NCBI GenBank assembly: GCA_946630405.1
Contig: CAMOYW010000007.1
Coordinates: 1-13,254 of the forward strand
DNA: 13,254 nucleotides
Origin: an uncultured Clostridia bacterium
GTDB lineage: Bacteria > Bacillota > Clostridia > Lachnospirales > CAG-274
Reading direction: 5' to 3'
Numbering within the stretch: the first letter of the stretch is position 1; every line of letters starts with the position of its first letter. Positions 1-6,667 of the stretch are shown here, in pieces. The notes below the pieces were generated by a model. It saw nothing but the letters and a program-made list of their open reading frames with translations. It ran no database searches and was not told the DNA's origin. Position numbers and translations under genes: made by a program.

Positions 1-72
1 GGGCAAAGCAGGGGAAACGCTGTGACGCAAAGCTATAGGACCTTTAAAATGGTAGCCAGCTGCAAGCGTAGT
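1..72 (+). promoter_or_regulatory. Cyclic-di-GMP-I (GEMM-I) riboswitch aptamer, 5' edge cut by the window
   Basis: The conserved GEMM-I core is visible in order: GGGCAAAG at the very start, a short hairpin (GCAG side with CTGT side) capped by a GAAA tetraloop at about 14-17, the hallmark GACGCAAAGCTATAGGACC, an AT-rich loop, then TGGTAGCCAGCTGC. The second hairpin pairs AGCT with AGCT, GG with CC and ACC with GGT, leaving the usual tetraloop-receptor bulge. In this family the GNRA loop docks into that bulge and c-di-GMP binds at the three-way junction. The first bases are GGG, so the ligand-contacting guanine is retained; this argues against the cGAMP-specific GEMM-Ib variant, which has A there. 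The 5' strand of helix P1 probably lies before base 1. The aptamer sits directly upstream of a terminator and a type IV pilin gene, a classic target of this signal. The exact 3' edge is approximate. Confidence 0.9.
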
Positions 73-83
73 TTATTCTCTTT

Positions 84-107
84 GCCCCTACAATAAGGGG
101 CTTTTTT
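84..107 (+). terminator. Intrinsic terminator, expression platform of the riboswitch
   Basis: A GCCCCT arm (84-89), a six-base loop and an AGGGGC arm (96-101) are followed by six T's (102-107). It lies between the aptamer and the pilin start, so it should decide whether transcription reaches the gene. Bases 80-87 (CTTTGCCC) are perfectly complementary to bases 1-8 (GGGCAAAG). That pairing would use up both the aptamer core and the left arm of this hairpin, making it a natural antiterminator. Ligand binding, which locks up 1-8, should therefore favour termination, i.e. an OFF switch. The pairing is seen; the switching direction is inferred. Confidence 0.85.
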
Positions 108-136
108 GTCCTTAAAATTTAAGGAGTGACTTATAA

Positions 137-760
137 ATGAAACTATCAAACTATATCCCGCCTACGAAACATCACCGATGCAAAAAAGGTTTCACACTCA
201 TAGAAATGCTTGTTGTTTTGGGTGTATTGGCGGCTCTTACCGCCATATGTCTTCCCACACTTTCGGGACTTATAGACAGAGCAAAAAGACAGGCTGATGT
301 GACCAACGCAAAAACACTGTACACCACAACTATGGCAGCTTTGTCCTGCCCGTATGACGACACTGCCTCTCATTACAACAATCCACAGCATGAGTACCAG
401 ATCGTACCCGCAAAGTCATTCTATCAGCACAACACTTCTATCGTACATGTTACCGACGGAAACGGCAGCAGCTATAATTTTGTTACGGTAGTATCCGTAA
501 ACTGCTCAGGCAGGCAGAATACATACGGCGGAAACAGTGAAGCCAACGCATTCAGAAATGTCCTCCTGGACAGCCTCGGAAACAAAAGCTTTAAGGTATC
601 ATATCAGAACCAACCCAAGGGAGGCAATTTTGCAACTTACTTTATAGGCTACAGACAAGACAAGAAAGATCAGATAGAAGTATGGGTAGGTCCCAACGGC
701 TGGCAAAACCCCAAATGTAAGCTCTATCCCCTCGACGGTCAGGACCCCGCTTATAAGTAA
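137..760 (+). CDS. Type IV prepilin-like protein with N-terminal methylation motif
   Basis: The 207-residue product has a prepilin signature: an 18-residue basic leader ending KKG, then FTLIEMLVVLGVLAALTA. This predicts prepilin-peptidase cleavage after G18, N-methylation of F19 and the conserved Glu at mature position 5 (E23). The hydrophobic stretch (about 19-45) is the membrane helix that packs into the pilus core. The remaining roughly 160 residues form a globular head rich in Tyr, Asn and Gly with three cysteines (about C71, C124, C196), which could allow a disulphide. AAGGAG ten bases before the ATG supports this start. The gene stands alone: riboswitch and terminator before it, strong terminator after it, and no assembly ATPase, platform protein or peptidase in the window. 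It could be a major or a minor pilin; the head gives no clear family match, so its role in adhesion, motility or secretion is open. Confidence 0.88.
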   Translation: MKLSNYIPPTKHHRCKKGFTLIEMLVVLGVLAALTAICLPTLSGLIDRAKRQADVTNAKTLYTTTMAALSCPYDDTASHYNNPQHEYQIVPAKSFYQHNTSIVHVTDGNGSSYNFVTVVSVNCSGRQNTYGGNSEANAFRNVLLDSLGNKSFKVSYQNQPKGGNFATYFIGYRQDKKDQIEVWVGPNGWQNPKCKLYPLDGQDPAYK

Positions 761-781
761 ACGATTTATAAACATTCTTCT

Positions 782-816
782 ACGGGAAAGTCAAACCGAA
801 ATGACTTTCCCGTTTT
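782..816 (+). terminator. Strong intrinsic terminator after the pilin gene
   Basis: A 12-bp perfect stem (ACGGGAAAGTCA at 782-793, TGACTTTCCCGT at 802-813) with an 8-base loop runs into TTTT. It lies 21 bases after the pilin stop codon and makes the pilin a one-gene transcript. Confidence 0.9.
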
Positions 817-819
817 CTA

Positions 820-848
820 TTGCATTTATTTTTCTTGTAATGTATAAT
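820..848 (+). promoter_or_regulatory. Predicted sigma-A promoter (TTGCAT, 17-bp spacer, TATAAT)
   Basis: A perfect -10 box TATAAT (843-848) sits 17 bases after a partial -35 box TTGCAT (820-825; TTG conserved). It lies just after the pilin terminator. The only intact gene downstream is the MscS-type channel at 1263, which would give a leader of roughly 400 bases crossing the NUDIX remnant. The match is by eye; no start site has been mapped. Confidence 0.6.
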
Positions 849-860
849 TTATACATTACA
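836..860 (+). repeat. Perfect 25-bp palindrome over the -10 box, operator-like
   Basis: Arms TGTAATGTATAA (836-847) and TTATACATTACA (849-860) are exact reverse complements around a single T at 848. The one-base centre cannot form a normal hairpin loop without opening two or more pairs, so a double-stranded binding site for a dimeric repressor is likelier than an RNA structure. It covers the -10 box and probable start site, where a bound protein would block RNA polymerase. The regulator cannot be named, and no regulator gene lies in the window. Confidence 0.65.
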
Positions 861-920
861 AATAATCACATAACATATTACTGACAACATGTACCTGATA
901 TAAAATCCAAAAAATACGAA

Positions 921-1187
921 ATGATAAACCGGGACCCCGACATTTCAAGTTTAAAAGAACTTCAAAGCAACGAAATATGGAAAACGAGCTACTCCGCCGT
1001 AGGCTTTTCAAACGAAAAAACGACGGTGGTCGTCGGCACGGCAAGCGGAAATTTATCTCACGAGCCATCGGAGACCGAAGAGATCGAGGCTCGCTGGTAC
1101 ACAAAAGACGAAATAAAACATTTGCTGACTGAAGAACACTTTGCCGCCAGAACTCAAGCATACTGTGCACTTTGGTGCAAATCATAA
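921..1187 (+). pseudogene. Remnant of a NUDIX hydrolase (ADP-ribose pyrophosphatase type), N-terminal half missing
   Basis: The 88-residue frame reads like the C-terminal half of an ADP-ribose pyrophosphatase-type NUDIX protein: SYSAVGFSNEKTTVVV, then ASGNLS, ETEEIEARWYTKDEIKHLL and a final AARTQAYCALWC. In intact relatives this follows straight after the NUDIX box (GX5EX7REUXEEXGU), which binds the catalytic metals. That box is absent here and does not appear upstream in any frame, since the bases before it are promoter, palindrome and pilin terminator. The ATG at 921 has no recognisable ribosome binding site. Reading upstream in the same frame gives a stop at about 882. The piece therefore appears to be a decayed 5'-truncated gene and cannot be catalytic alone. 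A small expressed protein is possible but less likely. Confidence 0.65.
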
Positions 1188-1262
1188 ATTTTAAATAGAT
1201 ATAACTGCAAAGTAAATACCGATAAAAATTCACGGATATTCTTCTGAAAAGCCGGAGGAAAT

Positions 1263-4184
1263 ATGAAAAAAGAAATTAAAAAAACAAAAAGAGGAATATA
1301 TTTTCTTATTGTAGTGTTGACCATGATATATGCTTTTATGTCATATATTTTTTTAGATCTTAATCTCGAACAGCGGACTACGCCACAAGTGGAACGTGCG
1401 ATCGTGCAGGTGTCCAGGCTGCTTCCTCAGCTTGAAGAAAACGAGCAGGCAGTACGTGAGGCAGACGCAAGAATCGAAAAAAAGCGTCAGGCGATCTATA
1501 ACAATAACGGAGAGGTTTTTGAAGATTATCGGAGCAGAGGCGGAGATGTCGAAAAGATCATAGACAAAACCCTTTCATGGATGAACCGTGTAATAAAGCT
1601 GCGTGTCGGTCGTCAGGGTCATGTGATCGTTGTATCACGTGATGATTTTACCATTTTGGCTCATGAGAACGAGAAATACGTCGGAGAGAAACTGCGCCCC
1701 ATAGACAAATTTGATACAAATACCTTTATAGATGTTTCACAGGTGGAAACGGGGAAAGTACCCAATAAATTCCATGCTTTTTACCCTGCATCATTTTTCG
1801 ATGATAAAATATCGACCGAAGCCTTTTTGGATGCGGCGAACGCAGGCATATACGGAACAGGTTTTGCCTACAAGGACACCTATATTCTATGTGGCATAAC
1901 TCTTGGTGAGATGGTGTCTTTCAATTTTGTCCGCTGTTTCTTTTCCACGCTGTTTTTCTTTTCAATTATGTGGATCCTTATCCGTTTTATCGGCTTTTCC
2001 CTGATTTGGCAAAAAGAAACGGCGAAGGTATTCAAAAAAAAGATCATATCTTACTCAACGGTCGGAGTCATCTTGCTGTTCGCCGTAACATGGTACTATC
2101 ATACAATGATGGACGCAACAGGCGATATTGCAACTATGAATGAGCATGCCAAAGTTGCCGTTGAGACGTTAAATACCTATCAGGATTATCGCAACGAGCT
2201 GTCCGCATGGATGGACAATCAATATCTCGAACAATGCCGACTTGCTGCAGAGCTTGTGAAAACCGAAGGCAAGGAGAACCTCACAAGAAAACAACTTGCA
2301 CAGTACGCTAAAGATCTCGGGGTCGAGTACATAGATATCTTCGACAAATCGGGAAAGGTCGTTGTAACAAATTCCCCTTACGATCATGTGACGATCAGTG
2401 AAAACAAGGACGATCCCTCTTACGCATTCCGTTCGCTCTTAGCGGGAAGGGAATATTTGATCCTTGAACCTGTAAAGGACAAGGAAACGGACGACGAGAA
2501 GCAGTATATCGGTGTCAGCCTGCGTAATGAAGACGATTTGGCAGACGGCTTTGTGAGGATTGCAGTAGATCCCGCCTTAAAAAGACGACTGTTGGCACCC
2601 ATTAACGTGCAGACTGTACTTGACAACATGGTGATCGGTATTCCCGATTACGCATTGGCAATAGATAAAGAGACGATGCAGATCACCGCCACCACGGGGT
2701 TGGGAAATAAAAAAGAGAATATAGAGAAATTAGGAATAAATGTAGAAAATATTAAAGCCAATTTTAACGGATTCTTCACAATAGGAGGCTATGAATACTA
2801 TGCAGGTGTCGGCGAATCCGACGACTTATATTTGATGCCCCTGGTTCGCAGCACGGATAATTACGGAGCTTTTTCCATAAGCTTTAAGATGACGTTGATC
2901 TGCATAGCAGCATTTTTTACAGTCATCACTTTAGCGTATGCCGGCTATAAGAAAATCATAGCGCTTAGATCAGCAGAGTTGTCGGGATCTTCCGATGCAA
3001 CGAAACTTAAAGATGAAAATGATAACGAAAACAAACAGAATGAGCTTTTAAAAACAAAAAGCAACAACAATAATAACGAAGAAGATTGGAATCTTCTCTC
3101 AAACATGATAAAAACGCAAGACAAATGGGGATTTGAACGCCGTTGGAATAAAGAAAATGATATTCCGCCCGAGGAGCAATCCCCCGAAAAGCGCACATGG
3201 TCCATAATTTACCGTATGCTCTTGATATTTTCGACTGCTATACTGCTGTTCGAGATAACCCTCATCGGTCTGGGGACGAACACACAAAGTCTGGATGGCT
3301 TTTCCTATGTATTTTGGGGAAACTGGCAGAAAGGCGTTAACCTGTTTTCATTCTCGTGTTGCCTGTTTTTATTCTGCGCACTATATGTATTCAAGGCATT
3401 TTTCAACCAAATCTTATACCATCTTGCAAGGATCTCGGATCTTAAAAAAGAGACCTTCTTCCTTTTGCTCAAGAATACCGTCAAGTATGCAAGTGCCATA
3501 ATCTTTTTGTACATAGGGCTGGCACAGTTCGGTGTTAACACGCAAGCTCTGTGGGCTTCAGCGGGCGTTCTTTCTCTTATGATAGGTTTTGGAGCCAAGG
3601 ATCTGATCAATGACATAATTGCAGGTATTTTTATCATATTTGAAGGAACATATAAAATCGGTGATTGGGTCACAATTGGAGACTGGTCTGGCTCAGTAGA
3701 GGAGATCGGTCTGCGTTACACAAAAGTTTCATACTATTGCGACACCAAGATCTTCAACAATTCATCCATGCGTGATATTGTAAACAGTGACGGCAATAAA
3801 GCAAGGGAAATAGTAAAAATGCCGATCCCCTACGAAACAGATCTTTTGGAAATCGAGAAACTGTTTGAACGGGAGCTGCCCCTTATGATGGAAAGAGTCG
3901 AGGAACTTTCGAAGCCGCCCGTATATGACGGGGTCGATTCTTTTAAGGATAGTGAAATACTCTTGCGCATCAAAGTCTTCAGCAAACCGTGGGATCGCAG
4001 AAGAGCATATCGAGGCGTTTTAAGAGAGATGAAACTTTTGTTTGACCGTGAAGGCATAAGCGTGCCGTACAATCATATCGTTGTCAGCGATTACGAGAAA
4101 GAGGTCAATACTTATACATTTTCTCCGAAAGATGAAACCGAAACAAATGAACCTTCCGAAAGCGACTCTCCCGGCGATGCTTGA
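1263..4184 (+). CDS. MscS-family mechanosensitive channel with two extracytoplasmic Cache-like sensor regions
   Basis: The protein has 973 residues, over three times the size of a minimal MscS. A membrane helix (about 13-31) is followed by an external domain (32-217) containing VGRQGHVIVV and a DDFTILAHENEKYVGEKL stretch (about 115-144) typical of Cache/PAS-like folds. Two helices (222-248, 262-279) follow, then a second external domain (284-536) with YIDIFDKSGKVVVTNSP (356-372), again Cache-like. Next come a helix (541-561), a charged Asn-rich cytoplasmic linker (562-645) and the MscS core: helices 648-670, 694-715 and 740-760, the Gly/Ala pore helix (GVLSLMIGFGAKDLIND, 768-784), the beta domain IGDWVTIGDWSGSVEEIG (from about 799) and a C-terminal alpha/beta domain. 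The channel probably releases solutes, and the sensors may tune gating to an external small molecule; that coupling is inferred. GGAGG lies four bases before the ATG, slightly close. Probably transcribed from the promoter at 820-848. Confidence 0.88.
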   Translation: MKKEIKKTKRGIYFLIVVLTMIYAFMSYIFLDLNLEQRTTPQVERAIVQVSRLLPQLEENEQAVREADARIEKKRQAIYNNNGEVFEDYRSRGGDVEKIIDKTLSWMNRVIKLRVGRQGHVIVVSRDDFTILAHENEKYVGEKLRPIDKFDTNTFIDVSQVETGKVPNKFHAFYPASFFDDKISTEAFLDAANAGIYGTGFAYKDTYILCGITLGEMVSFNFVRCFFSTLFFFSIMWILIRFIGFSLIWQKETAKVFKKKIISYSTVGVILLFAVTWYYHTMMDATGDIATMNEHAKVAVETLNTYQDYRNELSAWMDNQYLEQCRLAAELVKTEGKENLTRKQLAQYAKDLGVEYIDIFDKSGKVVVTNSPYDHVTISENKDDPSYAFRSLLAGREYLILEPVKDKETDDEKQYIGVSLRNEDDLADGFVRIAVDPALKRRLLAPINVQTVLDNMVIGIPDYALAIDKETMQITATTGLGNKKENIEKLGINVENIKANFNGFFTIGGYEYYAGVGESDDLYLMPLVRSTDNYGAFSISFKMTLICIAAFFTVITLAYAGYKKIIALRSAELSGSSDATKLKDENDNENKQNELLKTKSNNNNNEEDWNLLSNMIKTQDKWGFERRWNKENDIPPEEQSPEKRTWSIIYRMLLIFSTAILLFEITLIGLGTNTQSLDGFSYVFWGNWQKGVNLFSFSCCLFLFCALYVFKAFFNQILYHLARISDLKKETFFLLLKNTVKYASAIIFLYIGLAQFGVNTQALWASAGVLSLMIGFGAKDLINDIIAGIFIIFEGTYKIGDWVTIGDWSGSVEEIGLRYTKVSYYCDTKIFNNSSMRDIVNSDGNKAREIVKMPIPYETDLLEIEKLFERELPLMMERVEELSKPPVYDGVDSFKDSEILLRIKVFSKPWDRRRAYRGVLREMKLLFDREGISVPYNHIVVSDYEKEVNTYTFSPKDETETNEPSESDSPGDA

Positions 4185-4273
4185 TCGAAATTATGTCAAT
4201 AATACCGTGCAAACATCATCACCGCTTTTGCGGAAGTCAAAAAAAATACAAAACATAATGAAAGTGAAAAAAC

Positions 4274-6391
4274 ATGAAAAAAAGACTTCTTAAACTGCTC
4301 ACATTAATACCGCTTACCTTTAATATGTTTACATTTCCCACCTTTGCGGAAAGTGTATACACCGCCTTTGAAAACGAATCCGTTTTCGGCGAATGGCAGG
4401 GAAGCGGCTCATACAACGCCTACTATAAAACGGAAGAAATGTCCGAATTTGTCAAGCTTGACAGCGCCCTCATCAGAACCGACGGTAACGGCGGTTACAG
4501 AGTGGATGCCCTCGGCATTAAAGGCGGAGTCAACTGCACAATTAAGGTCGTACCCGTCACAAACGGCACGGAGGATACCGCCTCGGCATTTGAGTTTGAA
4601 AACCGTTCCCTAAAATACGATCGCTCGGGCTATGCTTTTTTCAATTCAAGCGTTACCCCCGGTGCCTATCTTGCGGACGGCACTCTCCCCTCAAATGCGG
4701 ACGTGATATATGTCAACAGCAAAAATATAGATTCCGTCAGCCTTTACGGACAAACGGGTCTTAAAAAAATACTTGAATCTCACGCAAAGCAAACAAGACC
4801 GCTTGTAATAAGGATCATAGGGCAGATAAACGCCTCGGAGTTCAGCGCTCTCGACTCAAACAAAATGGTGGAAACAAAAGGCACCTGCGGACTTACCATA
4901 GAAGGCGTGGGCACGGATGCCTGCATTTACGGCTGGGGCTTTAAAATAAGCTCGGGGTCTGATACAGAGTTCCGAAATTTGCGTTTTTCTTGGAATTTTG
5001 AAGATGCGCTTGAAACTCAAAACAGCACCTACATATGGATACACGATAACGACTTTACGGTAGGTCATCAGGACAACCCCAAAGAAGCCGACAAAGACCA
5101 CGGCGACGGCTCTTGCGATGCCAAAAGAAGCGACTTTATGACCATATCGTACAATCACTTTAACGGTACGGCAAAAACCTGCCTTTTAGGTTCAAGTGCC
5201 AATTCAAGAGAAGACGTGGGGCATTTCACCTATCACCACAATTTCTTTGAAAATGCGGAACAACGTCTTCCCCGTGTGCGCTGGCATGATGTACATATAT
5301 ACAACAACTACTATAAAAATGTAGGATACGACCTTGACACGGGCTCGCCCATAGGCTACGGCGTAGGTGCGACCTGTAACTGCAGTATTTTCGCCGAAAA
5401 CAACTATTTTGAAAATTCATACAGACCTTTCCTTACTTCGGACAAAAACTGCGGCTCTCTAAGTGCAAACGACGGTGGAGTTATAAAGGCATACGGCAAC
5501 TATTACGACGAAAAGTCAAAAGCCACCATGGAAGAAAAAGACCGCTTTGAAGCAAGCAGTAAAGATCAGGTGCTGACAGCGGCGGACTACACCTGTACAA
5601 AAGGCGGCTGGACATACGACAACTTCGACACCTCCGATAAATTCTATACGAAGTACTATCTTGAAGAAGCCGAAGATTGTATAGATACCGTAAAAGAATA
5701 TGCAGGCGTACAGACACAGACAGCTCTCACCCTCACCAACGACATAAACGGCTCGGATTCGGGTTCATCCGGAACGGGCGGAGAGGAAGAACAGCCTACT
5801 CCCACTCCCACGGAAGCTACTCTTGATTGTGACTATTACTACGACTTCCCCTCTTCGGGCAGCACCGCAACATCTTTCGGAGGCAAAGACGGAGTAGGAA
5901 CTTACTTCACATCAAATAAAACCATAAGCTCCTCCAATCAGTCGGGAAGTGTGACGGTAAACGGCAATGAATACTCCTATACGGGTGCCGGAAAGTTTGC
6001 AAACAACGGCACCATTACCTTTACCGCAGAGGAAGACGGCGTGCTTACCATAGTAGCCACGACCAACGGCACCACCGCAAGAACAATGAAGATAACAAAC
6101 TCTTCGGGCAAAGATATGGGAAATATAGTTTCGGGCGCCGGCAACACAGCCTCCGCAGGCTCTCTTTCACTGAGCGCCTATACCTACACCATTACAAACA
6201 AAGGCGGCGGAGAAGCGGCTGTATTTTACATAGGTTATAAAAACAACACCATATCCAAGGAAAAATCGGTCGCTAAAATATTAAAATATGTCAACGACCC
6301 CACCACACTTACCAATGCCGAAATAACCGCACACGACATAAACAAGGACGGAAAAACCGACCTGAAAGATGCAATTGCACTTATAAAATAG
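4274..6391 (+). CDS. Secreted family 1 pectate lyase with C-terminal beta-sandwich and half-dockerin
   Basis: The 705-residue product starts with a signal peptide (likely cut after A25). Residues about 150-420 form the PL1 right-handed beta-helix, which cleaves polygalacturonan by beta-elimination outside the cell. Visible landmarks are WIHDNDF, HGDGSCDAKRSDFMTISYNHF with putative Ca ligands D278 and D282, K301 in the AKTCLLG strand, and RLPRVRW, where R331 and R336 match the R218/R223 pair of Erwinia PelC (R331 the catalytic base). NNYY follows, as usual. After a Gly/Ser/Pro/Thr linker (about 493-515) comes a roughly 145-residue beta-rich module (516-660) resembling carbohydrate-binding modules on pectinases; I cannot name its family. 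The end (661-705) has one dockerin-type Ca loop, DINKDGKTDLKD (688-699). The start follows a weak, purine-rich ribosome site, and the signal peptide supports it. Confidence 0.93.
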   Translation: MKKRLLKLLTLIPLTFNMFTFPTFAESVYTAFENESVFGEWQGSGSYNAYYKTEEMSEFVKLDSALIRTDGNGGYRVDALGIKGGVNCTIKVVPVTNGTEDTASAFEFENRSLKYDRSGYAFFNSSVTPGAYLADGTLPSNADVIYVNSKNIDSVSLYGQTGLKKILESHAKQTRPLVIRIIGQINASEFSALDSNKMVETKGTCGLTIEGVGTDACIYGWGFKISSGSDTEFRNLRFSWNFEDALETQNSTYIWIHDNDFTVGHQDNPKEADKDHGDGSCDAKRSDFMTISYNHFNGTAKTCLLGSSANSREDVGHFTYHHNFFENAEQRLPRVRWHDVHIYNNYYKNVGYDLDTGSPIGYGVGATCNCSIFAENNYFENSYRPFLTSDKNCGSLSANDGGVIKAYGNYYDEKSKATMEEKDRFEASSKDQVLTAADYTCTKGGWTYDNFDTSDKFYTKYYLEEAEDCIDTVKEYAGVQTQTALTLTNDINGSDSGSSGTGGEEEQPTPTPTEATLDCDYYYDFPSSGSTATSFGGKDGVGTYFTSNKTISSSNQSGSVTVNGNEYSYTGAGKFANNGTITFTAEEDGVLTIVATTNGTTARTMKITNSSGKDMGNIVSGAGNTASAGSLSLSAYTYTITNKGGGEAAVFYIGYKNNTISKEKSVAKILKYVNDPTTLTNAEITAHDINKDGKTDLKDAIALIK

Positions 6392-6394
6392 AAT

Positions 6395-6444
6395 TTAAGG
6401 AAACGCTGATTAAAGGGTAAAAAAATAAATCAGTGTTTCCTTAA
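6395..6444 (+). repeat. 17-bp inverted repeat / hairpin after the pectate lyase gene
   Basis: TTAAGGAAACGCTGATT (6395-6411) pairs with AATCAGTGTTTCCTTAA (6428-6444) with one G-U wobble and a 16-base A-rich loop. It starts three bases past the stop codon, so transcription termination or mRNA 3'-end protection is plausible. The right arm is not followed by a T-run, which is unusual for an intrinsic terminator. A small mobile palindromic repeat is an alternative. Confidence 0.6.
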
Positions 6445-6521
6445 TTAATCGGGCTTAAACTCAGTGTCGTTCTCAAAAAATTTCCCGTGAATGGTTCGGG
6501 TGAACACTATGACGAAAACAT

Positions 6522-6542
6522 CGGCAGAATACACCTCTGCCG
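6522..6542 (+). other. Small hairpin in the 276-base gap before the SLH gene
   Basis: CGGCAGA (6522-6528) and TCTGCCG (6536-6542) form a perfect 7-bp stem with a 7-base loop and no T-run. It is about 125 bases before the SLH start. The gap as a whole (6392-6667) holds this stem, the larger hairpin at 6395-6444 and a ribosome site; I see no convincing sigma-A promoter. An open frame runs through its right part from 6491 but has no ribosome site and no recognisable protein. Confidence 0.35.
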
Positions 6543-6656
6543 GCTTTGAAGAAGGAACACGATCTGTTTTTCGGATGATGATAAAATATCAAAGTGGGCA
6601 ACAGCTGCGCTTTGCAAAATGTTTTACGAAGATAACAACAAACATTTTTAAAACAC

Positions 6657-6660
6657 GGAG
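6657..6660 (+). promoter_or_regulatory. Ribosome binding site that fixes the SLH protein start at 6668
   Basis: GGAG with a 7-base spacer precedes the ATG at 6668, whose product begins with a clean signal peptide. The longer frame from 6491 lacks any such site and would bury the signal peptide 59 residues inside. Confidence 0.75.
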
Positions 6661-6667
6661 ATCAAAT

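Noticed and set aside
3305..3673. 122-residue minus-strand open frame inside the MscS gene
   Set aside because: It lies opposite the conserved pore-forming region, resembles no protein family and has no ribosome site. It is a shadow frame.
4222..4233. CCGC-TTTT-GCGG mini-hairpin between the channel and pectate lyase genes as a terminator
   Set aside because: The stem has only four base pairs and an A-run rather than a T-run follows, so it is too weak to call.
13..6408. Shared GGAAACGCTG string in the riboswitch (about 14-22) and in the hairpin after the pectate lyase gene (about 6399-6408)
   Set aside because: In the riboswitch these bases form the GAAA-loop hairpin of the aptamer, and flanking bases do not match. 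A short chance match.
6491..6667. Longer reading of the SLH protein from an ATG at 6491 (59 extra residues)
   Set aside because: It has no ribosome site, would bury a clear signal peptide inside the protein, and the extra residues resemble no known domain. The ATG at 6668 has GGAG seven bases upstream.
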